Shown here: positions 27,701 to 39,696 of the stretch, piece by piece
Numbering within the stretch: the stretch's first letter is position 1
Layout of the letters: the number at the start of each line of letters is the position of its first letter
Source of the DNA: Bombus terrestris
Taxonomy: Eukaryota; Arthropoda; Insecta; Hymenoptera; Apidae
DNA length: 64,000 nt
Direction of reading: 5' to 3'
Assembly (NCBI RefSeq): GCF_910591885.1
Contig: NC_063279.1
Coordinates: 1,178,001-1,242,000, forward strand
The notes under the pieces: model-generated
What the model saw: the letters and a program-made list of their open reading frames with translations, nothing else
What the model was told of the DNA's origin: nothing
The model's database searches: none
Translations under genes and position numbers: made by a program

Positions 27701-28043
27701 CACAAACTGTAAAATCGAGTATTTTCTACCAAACTTCCCTCTATTTCACGATTATCCGAGTGAATACATATTAAGGTGGCCATGAAATCAAGGCTATAGC
27801 GCTACCGAGAACCATTTCCCAGCCGTCCCGTTACCTGGTACCTTTGTACATCGCCTTGAAGTCCTTCAACGCCTGTTCCACGACTTCTGGCGTCTCGCGT
27901 AACTCGTTCTTCGTCTTTTCCCTGTAGAAGTCATCGCCTTCGTCGAAATCGGCCTTCAACACGGAGCTGCCTATCTTCAAATGCGGCAATTCTCTCGATT
28001 TGGTTGGAACGATGCAGACATCCTGGTCTCCTAGCCGCTCCAT
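21736..28043 (-). CDS. CRAL-TRIO lipid-transfer protein B (alpha-tocopherol transfer protein-like)
   Basis: Six exons on the minus strand: 28043-27842, 25932-25841, 25621-25376, 24425-24231, 23668-23497, 21773-21736 (stop TGA). They give 314 aa with all phases agreeing and all introns GT-AG. The ATG at 28043 begins MERLGDQDV. A CAG acceptor a few bases upstream suggests a spliced 5' UTR. Domain landmarks: NELRETPEV, then FLRPCK at 84-89 in the CRAL-TRIO N-terminal helices, NMDGL at 189-193, NQPFIFNMV at 228, and EKTRKR followed by FHG, keeping the basic pair linked to membrane phosphoinositide contact in TTPA. The last 12 codons (ending YGYVKSTK) lie 1.7 kb beyond the previous exon and were placed by phase and by similarity to the tails of A and C. 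Expected role: a cytosolic carrier of a hydrophobic ligand, identity unknown. It lies in tandem with C and convergent with A. Confidence 0.88.
26480..26783. repeat. Direct duplication of about 150 bp (period 156)
   Basis: Two diverged copies lie in tandem, about 26480-26629 and 26636-26783. Shared blocks include CTTG-CGATTGCTTAATTAATC, ATATTTTGAT-TATCGAG, AGAAATCGCACAGAT and CTAAA-CTGGCTG, all at a constant 156-base offset. The duplication is non-coding and lies inside the first intron of CRAL-TRIO gene B. Copy similarity looks well above 80 percent by eye. Confidence 0.8.
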
Positions 28044-31000
28044 GAGATCGCTGACAAGGCTTTGTCACTCTTGAACGAACTCTATGTATGGGACATACGT
28101 GAAAAACCATTTACATGAAACTTTCGTTAAAGTCATAGGAACTACATACGTGTATATACACATACAGATATGTGTGTAAAAATAATTCTTCCCTTTTCTT
28201 TTACCGTTTGTTGGAATTACGTTTGCTATTGTATGTGTATTACTTACGTAATACATGTACAAGTTCATGAATATCATATTTACATAAATTAAATGTGATT
28301 TTAACGTCAGTGATAATTAGACGTTGTTCAGCTCGATGCATGTTTCTGTCGATCCTCGAATATTTTTTTTTTTTTCGATATGGTATTGTTTGGTGCGTTG
28401 CACGTTGATTTCGCGGAAGATTTCGAATTGAGACGTTATTCTAGCCCTGACAGCGCTCAGTCATGTGTTTGCCATAAAATTTACGTTATTCTCTCTACCG
28501 AGAAGAATTTTTATTTCTTTCCTCTACACGTATATCATTCATCATTTAGTATTCTCGACATGGGATAAATATTATGTATACAAAATTTCGTTTTTATTCG
28601 TCGTTAATGAAATTAATGGAAATGAGTGTTTGTGTGAATGTACCGTAATGTGTATAAATATTTGCTTGAAACAAGCTAAATACAGAATTTAACGCGAGTA
28701 ATCCTAAAATCTGCCTCGCTATTTGCACAGTTACTACTTCAGAGGTATAAAATAAACGTAATTTAAGAAATTTCCCTTGAACTTTTTAACCGAGTTATTA
28801 ACACAATTTTAATACTATCGATGATCCGATTATCGACTCTAATAGAACGAATATCCCAGAATAAATCGAGCGGTAAATCGTAAAATGAATAATAATTAAT
28901 CGCAAAGAGCTTTCACGGAAATAATGAAATAATATTATGGGGAATTTTCTATTATCGTCTTATCGCTCGTACAACAAAAGTTCGCAAATATTGTCCAAAT
29001 AAATATCATTTGTATCGGATTGTTGAAATGCAGCGTACAAAATTCATTCTTTGCAACGTTTATTTATATTTTACATGTACTTATCCTAATCCGGTAGTGC
29101 GCTGGTAGATAAGATAATTAAAAACTCCAAATGATATCTGACGAGTGTATACAGCGATTGATATTGCAGAAATTTTGTCGCATAACTCGCTTTCCATTAA
29201 CTTCAAATGGAGAAATACGAACAAAAAGTCTTCAAGTTGCTTTATACCGATAATATTGACTTGCTATTATTTCAAACAATGAATTAGTTCAACATGTGTG
29301 GTTCTAATGCGGTTCTTATATGCGATTTTCTTGCAGCATACTGTAACCTAATTCCTCGGCCTTTCCTTTTCAACAACACTATTTTAGTCAATTTATGCAA
29401 TGTCATTTATATATATATATATACGAAACTCAGAAGGCATAGATACTAGAAAGATAAACCACTATATGTTTAATTATCAATTATTAATTAAATAACGCGT
29501 CACGTTATTAGCCAAAAATAAAATATGCAATATCGTTTGATAAAAATAAGAATTTGCTGAAAGTCGCATATTTTACGAACAGTGAATAACCCTTGTTTTT
29601 TATACTTAAATTATCAAATACGTATTAATCTGTCTTAACAAACGAAATTTTCCAGTGCCAATTTATTCCAAATTTTCCTTTTCAACCCTTTTATCGCTTG
29701 ATAAACTAACAAAGGATACAAAATGAACAACTTAGAAAAGAATTATTTCCTTATCCTCAAGATTCCCTCTTTTTCTAGCATAAGATACACAAAATACGTA
29801 CTTTCAGCTTTTTGATTCAGAACCGTGATTCGAACATGAAGACTAAAATGCCCAAAAGCAAAACAACAATCCTTCCCATAACACACCAATCTCGATCGTC
29901 GATATTAAACGCAGACAACATCGAATCGAATAAAAATGAACCAATCGACAAATAAATGGTCATACCTGAAAATTTACTCACTCGATGGATCCAGTTAGAA
30001 TCGCGCTTCTCCCTCGAGAAATTAATTTTTTTATGAGAATAATGGTTCGTCTCACGATATCCCGATGACGAGGCTGCAGGATGTCATTTCACGGTTCCTA
30101 CGCGACAAGATTCACGAATGTCACGAACGCAGTATCGAATACGAGGATCGTGACGAAGGGACAACTAAATACTGAGAAGCTGACCTGTTAAAAGAGAAAC
30201 AGGTTGATCGGTCGATCGAACGAGGGGATCCAACGTGATTGAGACTCTGGTGGAGACTATCTCGAAGCAGGACTCGCAAGTCGGAAATCGGCTGAAAAGC
30301 GAAAGCGTTTCTCCCACCTTTGTCGTGACAGTGAGCCCCACAGCGAAGGTTATGCTCCTTCTCAACCCGCGACACCGCGACTAATTAAATTTAAAACTGA
30401 TTTTTGACTCAACGTTAACAACATTTGTATAATTGACATGCGCATATTCCATTTAATTTGCGATCACCTTTCGCGTTTGTTATACGTCATCGTGATTTAT
30501 TATTTCTGCTTGATTTCGTTTTCATTATAATTCAGCCGTTTCTTCGCTAAGAGAAATGGACGCAAGATGTATTATTAAACTATTCTCTACATAGTATTCT
30601 CCGCATATGTTTGAAGAAGATATCTGAGTCCTTCGTTCGATCCTGTCTACATTTTATTTTTCAAAGATGTTTTTACATCGTGTAACCGTTAGGAAAGCGA
30701 AAATACTTTTTCTTTCTGAAAATTCTACAAATTTAAACGATTGTTAATGAAGCTTAAGAAATGTTGTGAACGAGGCAGCAGCTTCGAGCTTGTAAGTGAA
30801 CCCAAGTAGATTGTTGTACGAAATTCTACGAATCACGAAATTGTAACAGTTCAAATATCGATAATTTTTCATCGAAAATTTTCAATATATCCGATATATG
30901 TAAAATATAAATTTGCTATCTACGTTCCATCTTCTAAATTATATTCATAAAAATATGAATTATTCGCCTACCGTTATATGTAAGATGTACGTTAGAGAAA

Positions 31001-32240
31001 TAATTAATAAGTTTAGTTAATAACACAACTCGATGTGGTTAATAAATTATGTTCATAAAATTCATATTTATAAAATTCGTTTCTCTGTTTTGCCTATTTT
31101 CATTTTCGTTTCTTCCTCTTATATTCTCGCCTCGTTAAAATGAAGTTAGAAATACGAAGATGTGGTCACGCATGATATAAAAATTTCTATACGTCGTTAC
31201 GTACTATACGGTAAACTTTCTTTTTAGCTCAGTTTCGAATTGCACTCCGAATCGAGTTGACCTGTACGACTCGAGTCAAGTTCGAAAGCGTTATATAAAT
31301 GCATAAAGAATTAACCTTCTTCTTTACGCATTGTAATTTTAGAATGTTTGTAACTAACATCAAGCTCGATTTAAACGGATTTCATTGAATTCCTATTTAG
31401 AATTTCTAATTGTGTTTACTTCCTCATGATTGTCAATATATTCGAGACTTACGAATATTATAATAACATTTTTCGAAATTTACAAATAAGTTTGCATAAG
31501 TTTGCATAAATTTGCATAATTTTTTAAAGGTAACTCTTATTGGAACAGGTTCGCGAAAATTGTACTTGAAACGGAGAAAGGTTTCGAAATGAACTTTTGA
31601 GACGTAAAAGTTAAACAATTCGAAAACCTGGTTCGTCTGTTCAGAAATTATTATGAAGATGACACTACCTGACTAGAAAATTACCTATCAGCAGAACCAT
31701 CTGCTTCAAAAGTCTTATTCTAACTACTTTCTTTTTTTCACTATTCTGTCTTTTTTTATTTTACGCTTATACTTTACTCGGATTTTCTTCTTTGCTCTGC
31801 ATTTTAAGAAGATGCAAACAAAAGTCATGTATACCATGTATACCAATTACAGTCTTTTGCGTACATTGTGCGAGCTTGAAATATTTTTATTTTTAAAAAA
31901 ATTCGATCGCATAGGAAATGTTAAATAAGTCGCGATAAAATTAGTTTCGTCTGTGCATCAAGCTAAAAATTGTTGCACTATAGTCTCATCGTTCATACTT
32001 CTCTTAAAAACATATTTTTCATTGTCAAAGGATATTTTAGGAGTGACCAAATATCATTTATAATATACAGAAATAATCATGTTTCGTACAAAACTATACA
32101 CTTAATAATAATTTCATAAATCCGTCATAAATGTACAACGTCAGCAATTGTTGGTATTCTTAACATACTTTGTACAAGAATGTAATCACAGTATAATTCG
32201 AATGTTTCATTGTTTTAGTTTCTTCGTTTTTCGATATTCA
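28044..32240. other. Intergenic region between CRAL-TRIO genes B and C
   Basis: This must hold the promoter and any 5' UTR exons of gene B and the 3' UTR of gene C. AATAAA candidates for C occur on the minus strand at 31886-31891 and 31755-31760. A GC-richer patch at 30.0-30.4 kb with open but unconvincing ORFs could be a promoter or a non-coding first exon of B; I could not prove either. A short TA microsatellite lies at about 29408-29421, and a 10-bp unit TTTGCATAAR is repeated three times at 31491-31520. Confidence 0.4.
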
Positions 32241-35200
32241 TTATTCACTTTTACGATATCCGTACGAATTCCACTCTGAAAAATAAAAGAAATCGTATCA
32301 GTTTCTTGCTTTATTATATCGAAAATTTTTATTTCATCCCGATTCATTCAAGTGTTCCTTTTTTATGATCTTCTATCATATTTTAATCGACATATTTCTA
32401 TTAAATCCATTTATAAGACAAAAGGATATATTTATGTCCTTTGTAAATTCTATAAAAAATGTATATTTTTAAAGAATATAAAGCATATATTTTAAGAAGA
32501 CTCGAATGCAACATCGATTTTTGTCTCTATATAACGTACGACAGGAAGGAACGAATGCTTTCAATTAGGTTAATTAAATCTTACCTTTGACCTTATCTTC
32601 GTGCTGAAGCAGTATAGGATACCAATTGGCACTGGTGTAATCGATTTCCGGCAGATTGCCCCCATAGTTCTTCGGAATGTGACTAACTGGAATGTATGCA
32701 TGAAGGGAGGACATCTTGTTGCCATGGAAGAACATACGTTTCTTTAGCTTATCCTTCACGAAGGGCTTGAACATCTGCCACACCATGTTGAATAGGAATG
32801 GTTGTTTTACGAAGTGTACCTACGATCGATTAGAATCGTCGACGTTATTAATCAAAAGCGTTAAAACTATACGTAAAGTAATTTCACTTCTGGGTCGATC
32901 TTATCACATACGTAATTAAATTACAGATGTTCGCGCATTTATGGGAAGGTCTAAAAGTTAGTTCCATTAATCCGGATTTTGAAGATTTTCATAATTTTTA
33001 AAATTCGAAAGTTTTTAGAATAGATTCGTTTAGGTGAAAATAGGTAGCAGTGCATTGAATTTAAAAATCCCTTTCCCATAAGAAAACTAGTGCGGTTTGT
33101 CGTGTTTTCCACCTATAGTTTTCGTTTGAATTATCAAAATCCAGAATTCATGCGTAACAACGCGCAACATTACGAGATAGTAAGAAATATTACAAAATCC
33201 TTAAATCAAAGTTATCTACGAACCTCTTTCAAACGCAGAGGCATAGCTTCTTGAATAAACGTCAACAGTTTCATACAAAAGGACGGTGTCATGCCCATCA
33301 CTTGTTTCATACTTAGACCATCGAAATCCATTATGACGACAGTTCCGTATATCTGTAAATGAGGATCATTTTCTTACACGAACATAAAAGCATGTCTGAA
33401 AAGCAAGTCACGAACTACCAAAGCAAGAAATAAACTTCTCAGCTACGACTACAGTCTGTGATATTTTACATAACCATATAATCACGAGTATATTGAACGT
33501 TACAAAACCAACAGCGTTATAAAACCAGCCTGTCCGTCGACAATTTCTATCGTACTTGCCTGAGTTAGCGGCTCCCAGATGGCAAGCTGGTGAACCAAAT
33601 ACAACACTCGAAATATTTGATCGGCGCTGACAGCGGACGGATCCCAAGACTTTCCGCAGCTAACGACAAGTATTCTTCGATTCTTGTGATCTCTTCCTTT
33701 GATGACATTCACCACGTTGTGCTCGAGTATAGCGACTTTCTCGTCGTTTGGCATCAAATTAGACAACAGAGCTGCGTTTTTATCTTTAAACTCGGCGGTC
33801 CTCTTCATCAGCTCGTAGGCGCTCTTCGCGTAGAATTTGCATGGTCGCAGGAATATTAAAAGGAAAAAATCGTCCGTACGAAAATAGAGTGTCTCGTCGT
33901 CTGAAAATGAAAATGAGAAATTTATTAATGATTAATTTGATAAATAACGTTAAAACGTATGAAATGTATGACGAATAATATTATAGCTATTAGGATTGAA
34001 GATCTCGTAACGAAGTATAATAATATAAGGGAAATAGAAAAAGTATTAACTTTTTCTGCTCAATATAATGTGTATCAATTTTTTTTAAACACAATGTTCG
34101 TCATATTATATAATTATTATAAGTACAGCTATTATTATATCGCGGAAGAATTATATATATATACCTAGATTTATAGACTTTGTGACAAAGGTTTTTTTCA
34201 TTGAAATCATCAATTTTTCCCGAACATTTGTAAAAACTTTTTCTCGATATAATATGTCCATTTTATAGATACATGAAATTACGAACTTTGATAATTACAT
34301 AGAAAAAGATACGCCTCACCGATTTCAACGAACTTGGATTATGTTGTCAACGTTAACATTCGAACAATCTTTTCCTACACGTGTAACTATCGCCCGGCCC
34401 TCGTTTCCGAGATGTTGACAAAAAACTTCAATGAAATTTAATTTCCACTACACGTCATTTTACCGTATATACAATGCCATGTATATACCATATATAGATG
34501 GCTGGATTTTTATGTAATCAACTTCAACGAGTAATAAACGAAAATTTCGAACATTGATAAATTCAATCTTGTCGCTGTCAATCACAAGATTAGTAAAATC
34601 AGAGTTGGAGCCGCACAAGTATTATGATACCTTGTAACTACTACTACATGTAAATATTCCTGATCTATTCGCGCTTTATACCGTAGTAAAGCAGATTTGT
34701 TACTGCTCATTCGTATATCTTTTTTTTTCTTTTTTCTTTTGTTATAAAACTTTGACAATACTTCCAATGGTGTTTATATGATCTTTTTTTAATCTTGACC
34801 TATAAAATGTACTGACAAGAACGTTTGGTTGGAGAGAAATTGAAGCACCCTGTATACTATATAATGTATACGAAATATACTTTTGCGTACAACTAAAAGA
34901 TTAAAATCCCGCGTGTTTATCATTAGGCTACATGTGACTGGCATACATATATAGATAAGCACGACTCTAATTATTAATTGTACGTAACGAATGGACAAAT
35001 AAGGTATAGCGTTCATATGTCATATATCAGTTCCTATATAGATGGATTCATTGAAAATTATTTCGCACTAGCATCGCTGACCGCCTAATTGTCCAATCCA
35101 TGATCCGTTCATTTTTCTTTTTTATTTATACAATATTAAAAGTGGTTGCTTATCTCATCGATGAATTCAGTTTAAGTTGGACTACGTAAAAACGCGTCTC

Positions 35201-38200
35201 GCTACTTCAGAACGAAGCGTAATCGTAACGTAAGCCATATCAAAGTTTTTTCCAAATAACTCGGAAAAGCGAAGATCAAGCGGTCTTGAGATAACATGTA
35301 TAGAAGAAAGTTGTGTAGAATATCGATCTTGACAATATATTTCAAAATTATTAAACGCGTTGAGACGTGTCCTTTTCTATATAATTAGCCGAATTTTATA
35401 ACCAATTATATACGAAACATTCTGAAAACTAAAAATCTACATAAAAGTTACAAAATACAGAGCCAGCTCATACGCATTTCATTCGTACAGCTCGCAAAAA
35501 TGTTTAGACGTTTAATTATTCCTTATATCAATATTCACTGCCTTCGACGCTTTTGTTTAATATCTACAATTACATTCTCTTATCATCGTTGGAAGATACT
35601 GGCACGGGAATGTGAAGAGACAGTAAGATAAGCAGGAAATACGAAGTTGTCGAGAAACGGAGGAAACGGGTTGAAATAAAACAAATAGGGGAAAAGAAGA
35701 GGGAGAAAAGAAGGGGAATAGAAAAAAGTTAAGTTAACGTAGTGAAGATCGTCACAAAAGGTGATTAAGTTCATGCCTACGATTAGGCAAGAAACGCCTA
35801 AAAGTGTTTCGATTGTAAGCCTATGTTCACACAACTCTAAATAGCTAACTATTTTTAGTCATAGATTCTTGAATTTTAAACACAACTACTATTGCCATTG
35901 GGTATTAGTATTGCTGTTTATGCATATGTTTATACAATGAAAACCGCATGTGGCTGCAAAGACAACCGCAAAAAGTAAAAACATAAAACGGAGGAAAGCA
36001 CGGTGCAAGTGTGCTTTTTGAACGAAGAAAGGATTCGTTGTTCACACTTTTCGTTAGGAAAGTGGGGCTAACGATCCGCGATGTCCATTGATTATAGCCA
36101 ACGTTAATGACATTGTTCATGGGAAATAACCGCTTTTCGCATTAGGTAGATAACGCTTTCTTCGTAATTTATAAGAGCGTACAATAAACATAAGGATCGT
36201 CCATAAACCGAAAACACTTACAGGATTAGAAATTCCTTCAAATTAATAAGAATATTGAAGCTGTGAATAACGATACGTGGACCTTTGGTGGCCAGATGAC
36301 GAGGGATGGTGTACGGATTATCTTACGGGACGTAACAATTGTCGTATTTTTATCCGAGTACGAGTATGCAATGATTTGAATGCGTAACACTAAGACGCAT
36401 AAATATTCAATCGAGACGCTTAAGTATGCCGTTGTGACAGTTACCTAAATATACAAAATAGAAGCGATATGGTCGCTACCGTGCGAAGTGTCCTAAGTAA
36501 ATAGAGATCTTGCAATTAAATTAGAAAACCTGTCTGTTAACTGTACTTGATCTTCGTTCCCAGTGCTTATTTACCATTGAGAAATTTGCTATGTCATAAG
36601 CATATATTGACAATGTACTTGTAGCACGTTTCAGAAGGTGATATAAGTTTGATTGGCTTTCAATTATTTTGTATTTATTTACTTAAATTACCGGAACTGA
36701 CTCCTTCTTGCAGCAACCACTTTAATTGAGAATATTTTTAAAAATCTATAAGAACAGTGAAACAAAGTGAAAAGCTGTTTCATGCACGAAAAATTATAAA
36801 GAATATTCTATTTTTATATTATTTAGACATGTAACTAAAATACTTGTATTAGAAACATATATATGTTAAATTTTATTTAACAATTAAATCTTCTAAAAAT
36901 GTATAAAAATCTGCAGTCGAATAATGAAACAAATGATCGATTATCGACTAGATTTTCATAACTAGTAAAAGAGTTCTAATCTTCCATTAGATCCATAGAT
37001 GCAAATCTTCGGAACGCTCTATTGAATTTTATGAAATTATTCGAACACGCGCACAAGTTGTTCAATAATATCCCCTTATAATTCGTTCGATTCATCCAAT
37101 TCAATATAGAAACTATATTTCACTCGGGAAATAATTTTCATTTCATCAGTCACGACAGTAGTGGAAGATCGAACTGTCCTCGCGTGCTCACAGCGAAACC
37201 TCTTCCGTAAAAAATTGCCCCGGTATTCCTTGTTAAGGAAATTGCGACTCATCTGCGACTCATTCCTGAAGTTCCAGGAACGGAACAGGACAAGCGATCA
37301 AAATGAAAAAGGAACTTTATTACGTATGCTGAATTACGTTTAAAAAATTATGCTTTCATCGATAGACTTCTAGCTACCAATAAACGAAAAAGTCATTGCA
37401 ATGCTATCATCCGATATATCAAATTCCAATTTGCACAAAACTGCTTGCTTGCGCTCGATCTCTAACAAAAACTATAATTATACTTTATCTCCAATGATCA
37501 AAGAAACTTTTAAACAGACCGAGATAACAGTGATAAATTCCTAGTCTACAGTGGATATTATCCGCAAATAAATTACGCGAAGATAAACTAGGCGAATTCT
37601 ATTGCGAATCTATTAAAATTTAAACTACATAATCAGTCCTACCAGAGTTTGCTGTATGTTTTTTAGTGACGAGAATTTGAAAGTCTCTCATAAAAATAGC
37701 GGTCAATTCGTTCTGTGTTGTGTCGAATATTACGTTATAAGTAGGGTCGTCGCAATTTTTCCACCGTACTATGTCACAACGGTATTTTCAACACAGTGTG
37801 TTGTAAGACGTTCGAGTATATTTCCTTATTCCCTAAATGATAAAGTAATATGTACCAACTTTTAAAGTTGCACAACATTCTCGCATAGACCGAGTGACTG
37901 CCAAAAGTTTTTAACCAGAACGTAATTCCGTTTCAGCAATATTCGCAACTGCTTAAAGATAAGAAGAAGCTTGTTCTATACCCTTTGGCAAGTATTCTCT
38001 CTTTGCATATTTGGCCAATATTAATATATCGAATTGGATCGATCTAATTTACGAAGAAAAAGTATAAAACAAAGAGTATCAATGTTTTTCCGTCGGCACT
38101 ATTTCTGGCATTGATGACACGGTTCTATCCATACAACGAGAATCTTATCTTCGATATACAGGTCTCTTTACCTCTCAGCGTCAAGGGTCAAGGTACACGA

Positions 38201-39696
38201 TATTATCAATACAGATTTAATCAATTGTATTACCAACGATCTTTGATCATTTTCATCCTGGTACCTGCTGTGTTGACTGTATTTATCAACGTTCAAGAAT
38301 TGTGAAACACAGACAGCGTTTAAACGAAAACTCGAGCGCTACTGTACAGCTACACCGATAAGCTCTTATCGAAGAGGCGATGATGACCGTCAGTGAACGT
38401 TCTGATGCACTCGGAGCTGACTAGAATAACGTGAATTCTTTGAATATGTTAAAATATCTCGTATACTTTTCTTAATTCTGTACACTTTCAAAGATATTTC
38501 GATATTTTTCCACCTCTTTTCGATATCTATTGAAATTAACTGGAATTGATAAAAATTTTGCAAATAAATTATTAAAAATCAACAGTTTTCTTTTTTCGAT
38601 TGTTAAAGAAAAGGCGTCTTCGTGAATTGATTTACACCGTCTACTGAATATTGATTTTCATTTAAATTTAAAATGTTGCGAACATTGCGTTTTTACATAT
38701 TATAGCAATGAACGTGCGAACAAACAACGTTAATCGTTATATAAAACGTGCTATATCTATCACATTTATACAAATTTTATTGCATAACAGAGAATATTAT
38801 TAAAACAATTGGAAATAAAAGTCGAATCTAGAAACGAAGTGGCTATCGTGTATGACATATTTTTGAAGTTTCTTATGAACTGTGTGTTTGTTATGCGCAT
38901 TATCGCCAGTTAGTTGTTTTCTTAAACATAAGATAATTTCTCAATATAGTATAGATGACAATGGAAAGAAAAACAAATCCAGCATATAGTACGTAATGTT
39001 TTCGACCGACTTCGTTTATTAAAAAATCTGAAGCGAGATAGTCGATCGAACTTACGCAAAATGTCAAATATCTTTGTTCGGCAACGGCTACGTAACTCGA
39101 CGTCAAAATGTAATGGTTCACCTGTTTACGAGCGTTGGTGGCCACGAAGATTAAGATCGCTTTCATCGATTTATCGTATCGATTAGTAGAAGCTTCACAT
39201 CGAGGTAAATAATCTTTGACTTTTCGCATAAAAGAAAACTATCGCATCGTGCGTCTAACATTCTTCCCTTAAGAGACGAAAGTTTCAAGGCGAAGATAAA
39301 ATTTTAGAGCACGGATATCTTACATTTCCCTATTAGATCGCTGCCAATTTTTTATTAATATCGAAAACTAATAGATTTCGCTAAAACCCTAACCAACTGT
39401 CAAATACCGAAAACAAAAATATTCTGTAAACTCTTACAGAATCCATCATCGCGTTAAAGAAAAATAGCGACAGAATTACATGAGAAAACATTTCGAAATT
39501 AAACATGTGATAAAGCCAGAAGTAAAGACGATCAGCAAAAAGAACATCGAAAGAAATTTGCTGGAAACTCACCCTCGATATATTTCTTTAAAGCTGCGAG
39601 TCCCTCCTTTATGTTATTCTCGGTCTCCCGGAGCTCTTTTTCAGCGACAGCCAGGGCTTCCGGTCCCGGTGGCGTTGTATCCAACTCAAACGACAT
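32241..39696 (-). CDS. CRAL-TRIO lipid-transfer protein C (alpha-tocopherol transfer protein-like)
   Basis: Five exons on the minus strand: 39696-39573, 33900-33560, 33352-33224, 32819-32585, 32275-32241 (stop TAA). They give 287 aa with consistent phases. The start is the ATG of MSFELDTTPPGPEAL. The upstream frame stays open but has no further ATG before it. Landmarks: EKELRETEN, FLRPCK at 58-63, DFDGL at 164-168, KQPFLFNMV near 203 (Lys where A and B have Asn), KLKKR before FHG, and the tail NSYGYRKSE. The first intron is 5.7 kb. The intron 33559-33353 starts with GC (CAG followed by GCAAGT) and not GT, which matches the strong consensus of GC-AG introns. Role by family: a cytosolic carrier of a hydrophobic ligand; the true ligand is unknown. 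It keeps an intron before the DG-L exon that A lacks, but lacks the one between the FLRPCK exon and the next that B has. Confidence 0.88.

Noticed and set aside
30121..30375. Two overlapping minus-strand ORFs in a GC-richer patch
   Set aside because: Arg/Ser-rich frames without motifs. More likely promoter or untranslated exon sequence of gene B.
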